Source: Frateuria terrea (GTDB lineage: Bacteria; Pseudomonadota; Gammaproteobacteria; Xanthomonadales; Rhodanobacteraceae). Taken from it: a stretch of 64,000 nucleotides of DNA. The stretch is from assembly GCF_900115705.1 (NCBI RefSeq), contig NZ_FOXL01000011.1, forward strand, positions 1-64,000. Reading direction: 5' to 3'. This document shows, in pieces, positions 60,788 through 64,000 of this stretch. Position 1 is the stretch's first letter. Each line of letters begins with the position of its first letter. The position numbers and the translations under genes are program-made. Under the pieces are notes generated by a model. That model saw only the letters and a list, made by a program, of their open reading frames with translations. It ran no database searches and was not told the origin of the DNA.

Positions 60788-62968
60788 TCACCGAACGCCC
60801 GTGATCACGACCAGTTCGGAGGATTGCGGCGTCGGCAACGTCACTGCCAGGCCGGAGGTCGCCAATGTCTTCCCGTCCTGCACGCGATCGTGCGAGGAAT
60901 GATCGCGGAACTGCACCCGGTATTGCCGTCCCGCGCGCAGTCCGCGCAGCTTGAACCGGAACGTATGCCGTGCACGGTCCTCGCCACGGAACGCGAAGAC
61001 CACGCCCTGGTCGTGCACGCCATCGAAATATTCGGTGCCGTCCCAGCCCTTGCCGTCCGGCCGCGGGCCCACGTGATAGAGATCGGCAGTACGTATCAGC
61101 GGCCGCAGTGTCGACTGGTAGAACGCGATCTCCCGGGCCGCCGCGGCATGCTGCGCGGGCGTCCAGCCATTGGTGTCGATCATCACGGTGAACCACCCCA
61201 TCATGCCGCTGCGGAGCATGTAGCGGAAGTTCTCGATCCGCGGCGTGGGCCATGCCTTGACGTAGGTTTCGAGCATGGCCGGCGGCAGCACGTGGCTGGC
61301 GTCGTAGAAGGCCTGGCGGTTGGACAGCGGGTCGTAGGAGTCGACGATGGAAAAGTAGTCGCCGTAGGCCGCGCTGCCGAAATCGACCATGCGCCCGCCG
61401 TCGTTGCAGACCTCGAGCAGCAGGCCGGGATGCCGACGCTTGAGCGCATGCTGGATGGCGTAGTACGCACGCGTGGCGTGCAGGCTGACGTCGGTCGCGT
61501 TGGGGCCGTCGACCCAAGGAAAATCGTCCTCACGGTAGCGCCGGAGGCGGGCGGGATCGGCCGGTGCGTGCGGATGATCGTCGCGGTCGCAGCCCTGGGC
61601 CACGACGTAGCCATCGTGTTCGAGCATGTCCAGGTGGTAGTCACGCACGAGGCGATCGGTCTCGCCGGTCGCCCAGGCCTGCGCCGCCGGCACACCCAGG
61701 TCGATCGTGATGCCCTTGAACTGCGCCGGCTTCCAGCCGGGCAGCGGATCGGTGATCAGCCAGTCGTGCACCTTCGGATCGGCGACGTTCAGCGCATCCT
61801 TCGCAGTGCTGGTGCCCGCCTGGGCCCAGTCCGCCCAGAGCCCGAACTTCAGGCCCCGGCGGTGCGCGTAATCGGATAGCGCGGCGATGCCGTGCGGGAA
61901 TTTTTCCGCATCCGCATGCCAGTCCCCGACGGCGCGGAACCAGCCGGCATCCAGGTGGAACATCTCGAAACCCAGCCGTGCCGCGTCGTCGATCATGTGG
62001 CGCGCCTGCGCCTCGTCGATCGCCATCGCACTGCCCCAGCTGTTGTTGGTCACCAGCGGATAGGCAGGATCGGCCAGAGTCGAAGGATCATTCAGTACCT
62101 CGCGCACCCAGCGCCGCAGCGTGTTGCCGGTGTGGTCGAGGTCGCCGTCGCTGGCGCCGACGAAGACGGTCGGGGTGGCGAAGGTTTCGCCGGGAGCGAG
62201 GCGGGTGCGAAACGCGCCGGGCTCGGGGTTGAGCCCGACCGTGCCCGCCAGCGTCGCACCCGTGCGCTTCAGGCTCATCGCCACGCGGCCGCTGAACTCC
62301 ACGCCCACGTACCAGCCGCCGAGGCCGGCGGCGTCGCTGCGAACCAGGAACCAGGGAATGATCTCGCGCGACTCGCCCGCGCGCGGATGCGCGAACGTGC
62401 TGGAAGTGCCGCGCCAAAGGTAGTGGCGGGTGATGGCCGCCCGATGCGTTCCCACCGGAGGGGCCACACCTGCGCCCTTGTCGATCCAGGCCTGCTCCAG
62501 CGGCCGGTCGGCCGCAACGTTCCAGGCGAACTGCAGGCTCGGCTGCAACGGTATCCAGACCTCACGCCCACTGCGGTTCTCGATGCGGACCGCGTGCTCG
62601 ATCGGCCCGTGCGAAGAACGCGCGCGCCATTGCCAATACAGGCGCAGTCCAGCGGCGCGATCCTCGTAGACCAGGCTTGCCGCGTCCTTCTGATCGAGGC
62701 TGGCTTCGGGATCGAACCGCCAGTGCAGTCCCACCTCCCTGCCCCCGATGCGGGCATGCCCGATCAGGCGCGCGACCGCCGCGCCTTGCCAGGCCAGACC
62801 AGCTGTGCGCCCCAGTTGCAAGAGCTCAGGCGCCGTGGCTCCGGCCCGTACCACCACGACGTTGTCGGCGTTGCCGACACGGATCGGCGCCGATCGCGTC
62901 CGTGCCGCCAGCGGCCAAACGGCCAGGAGGCCGAGCACGAGGCAGGTCCGTGCAGAACGGGTCATCAT
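60788..62968 (-). CDS. Exported alpha-galactosidase-like glycosidase (GH36/GH27 clan)
   Basis: A 726-aa secreted enzyme. The signal peptide is near the N-terminus (LVLGLLAVWPLAA). The N-terminal beta-sandwich domain spans about 30-300. The (beta/alpha)8 barrel has VTNNSWGSAMAIDEAQARHM, FEMFHLDAGWFRAVGDWHAD, HRRGLKFGLWADW, YHLDMLEHDGYVVAQGC (candidate nucleophile Asp) and LEVCNDGGRMVDFG with YFSIVDSYDPLSNR (candidate acid/base Asp). The C-terminus is a beta domain. It probably removes alpha-galactosyl residues from plant oligosaccharides, but related NAG or other specificities are possible. The start is one of two adjacent ATGs at 62968/62965. Confidence 0.85.
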   Translation of the reverse strand: MMTRSARTCLVLGLLAVWPLAARTRSAPIRVGNADNVVVVRAGATAPELLQLGRTAGLAWQGAAVARLIGHARIGGREVGLHWRFDPEASLDQKDAASLVYEDRAAGLRLYWQWRARSSHGPIEHAVRIENRSGREVWIPLQPSLQFAWNVAADRPLEQAWIDKGAGVAPPVGTHRAAITRHYLWRGTSSTFAHPRAGESREIIPWFLVRSDAAGLGGWYVGVEFSGRVAMSLKRTGATLAGTVGLNPEPGAFRTRLAPGETFATPTVFVGASDGDLDHTGNTLRRWVREVLNDPSTLADPAYPLVTNNSWGSAMAIDEAQARHMIDDAARLGFEMFHLDAGWFRAVGDWHADAEKFPHGIAALSDYAHRRGLKFGLWADWAQAGTSTAKDALNVADPKVHDWLITDPLPGWKPAQFKGITIDLGVPAAQAWATGETDRLVRDYHLDMLEHDGYVVAQGCDRDDHPHAPADPARLRRYREDDFPWVDGPNATDVSLHATRAYYAIQHALKRRHPGLLLEVCNDGGRMVDFGSAAYGDYFSIVDSYDPLSNRQAFYDASHVLPPAMLETYVKAWPTPRIENFRYMLRSGMMGWFTVMIDTNGWTPAQHAAAAREIAFYQSTLRPLIRTADLYHVGPRPDGKGWDGTEYFDGVHDQGVVFAFRGEDRARHTFRFKLRGLRAGRQYRVQFRDHSSHDRVQDGKTLATSGLAVTLPTPQSSELVVITGVR

Positions 62969-63083
62969 GGGCTCGATCCGGTTGATGCCGTCGCGGCCTG
63001 CCGGATGATCACACCAGCCGGCAAGCGACGTCACGCCGACCGGCTACCCGGAAGAACCGCGCCCGCCTGCCGCTCCCTCTCGC

Positions 63084-64000
63084 TCAGTTCACGTGGTCGA
63101 ACTCGGGCATCGGCGCGAACAGCTGCCCGCTGCGCCACGCGTCCGCGCCCTTGCGCTGGTACACCACCTTGCCGCCCACCACGGTATACAACACCCGCGT
63201 ACGCAGGATCTGCTCGGTCGGCATGGTGAGCAGGTTGCCGGAGAACACCACCATGTCGGCCAGCTTGCCGGGGCTCAACGAGCCCAGCTGGTGGTCCTCG
63301 AACAGCGCGTAGGCGTTGTTCCAGGTGTAGGAGCGCAACGCTTGCTCGCGGGTCTTGGACTGCGCCGGGAAGAAGCGCTGGCCGTGGCCGTTGTCGCGTG
63401 TCACTGCGCAGTAGAAGCCGGCGATGGGATTGGTGTCCTCCACCGGGGTGTCGCTGCCGTCCAGCACGATGGCGCCGATCCTGATCAACGACTGCCACAC
63501 GTAGGCGCCCTCTTCCGCGCGCTGCCGGCCCAGGTGCTGCACCACGTAGGGCGCGTCGGAGCATGCGTGGATGGATTGCATGGAGGCGATCACGCCAAGC
63601 CCGGCGAAGCGCGGGATGTCCGAAGGCGCCAGGTGCTGGGCGTGCTCGATGCGCCAACGCAGCTCGTGCGCCGCGGGATACTCGGCGAAGATCCTCTGGT
63701 ACATGTCCAGCACTTCGCGGTTGGCGCGATCGCCGATGGCGTGGATGGAGACCTGGAAGCCGTCGCGGGCGGCGATGCGCGCGATCTTTTCCAGCGCGTC
63801 CATCGAGGTGACGTTCTTGCCGGTCATGCCGGGCGCGTCGTCATACGGCTTGAGGAACCAGGCGCTGTGGGTACCCAGCGCGCCATCGGACACGTCCTCG
63901 CCCACGCTGCGCACGGTGAAGTGGTCGCCGGCATAGCCGATGATGCGGTACCTGGCGAGGCTCCTGTCGACGCTGGCGGGATCGACCACGCCGATGTTGA
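63084..64000 (-). CDS. YtcJ-like amidohydrolase (5' end beyond window)
   Basis: The C-terminal 300 or so residues of an amidohydrolase_3 enzyme. Visible motifs: VSIHAIGDRANREVLDMYQR, LRWRIEHAQHLAPSDIPRF with metal-type His, IASMQSIHACSDAPYVVQHL, GAIVLDGSDTPVEDTNPIAG with the catalytic Asp and GSLSPGKLADMVVFSGNLLT, the return to the beta-sandwich. The N-terminal half with the first metal motif lies outside the window. The enzyme acts on an N-acyl or cyclic amide; substrate unknown. Confidence 0.88.
   Translation of the reverse strand, partial: NIGVVDPASVDRSLARYRIIGYAGDHFTVRSVGEDVSDGALGTHSAWFLKPYDDAPGMTGKNVTSMDALEKIARIAARDGFQVSIHAIGDRANREVLDMYQRIFAEYPAAHELRWRIEHAQHLAPSDIPRFAGLGVIASMQSIHACSDAPYVVQHLGRQRAEEGAYVWQSLIRIGAIVLDGSDTPVEDTNPIAGFYCAVTRDNGHGQRFFPAQSKTREQALRSYTWNNAYALFEDHQLGSLSPGKLADMVVFSGNLLTMPTEQILRTRVLYTVVGGKVVYQRKGADAWRSGQLFAPMPEFDHVN

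Overview
The window is a GC-rich, densely coded bacterial chromosome segment. The gene content suggests a gammaproteobacterium of the Lysobacterales/Xanthomonadales, probably Rhodanobacteraceae (Dyella, Luteibacter, Rhodanobacter or Frateuria type). Points in favour are the divergent ppsR-ppsA pair, the DUF3348-DUF802-OmpA-DUF2894 cluster, a lone TonB-receptor-type carboxypeptidase-regulatory-like domain, a secreted subclass B3 beta-lactamase, and attC sites resembling the short Xanthomonas type. The genus is inferred, not proven.

Layout. 1-9 kb is core: UDP-glucose dehydrogenase (cut by the window start), an FKBP isomerase, a CPA2 antiporter, a tRNA Ala-Glu-Asp operon with a good promoter and terminator, a DUF1249 gene, ppsR and ppsA, and tRNA-Ser(CGA). 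9-17 kb holds a PP2C phosphatase, the overlapping rnhA-dnaQ pair, a methyltransferase, the overlapping gloB-mltD pair, an asparagine synthetase and an exported amidohydrolase. 17.3-19.1 kb is accessory DNA: one integron cassette with an intact 3' attC, a second cassette interrupted by an IS110-family remnant, a degraded attC and a third small secreted protein, with no integrase. 19-26 kb has an O-methyltransferase, a frameshifted pyrimidine-dimer glycosylase, msrB-msrA, an ATP-grasp enzyme, a membrane acyltransferase and a DUF1428 gene. 26-31.5 kb has a TMEM175-like channel, an AHSA1-ArsR operon, a three-gene envelope-stress cluster (membrane protein, holin-like protein, DUF3618) and a chitinase. 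31.5-43 kb is a run of small enzymes and exported proteins, including a B3 metallo-beta-lactamase and an M13 peptidase.

43-47.3 kb has a GH2 glycosidase and a second acyltransferase paralogous to the one at 23.2 kb. 47.8-51.8 kb is the most interesting locus. It has four translationally coupled genes: DUF3348, a MotA/TolQ-like protein with a roughly 500-residue tail, a MotB-like protein with an OmpA domain, and DUF2894. The central pair has the architecture of ZorA-ZorB of the Zorya anti-phage systems, but no Zorya effectors are present. 52-64 kb has a VOC protein, a MocR regulator with Arg in place of the PLP lysine, an S33 peptidase-like hydrolase, an H-NOX gas sensor coupled to a GAF-GGDEF-EAL protein, a TPR-sulfotransferase, an alpha-galactosidase-like enzyme and a partial amidohydrolase.

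No rRNA, CRISPR array, prophage or replication origin was recognised.
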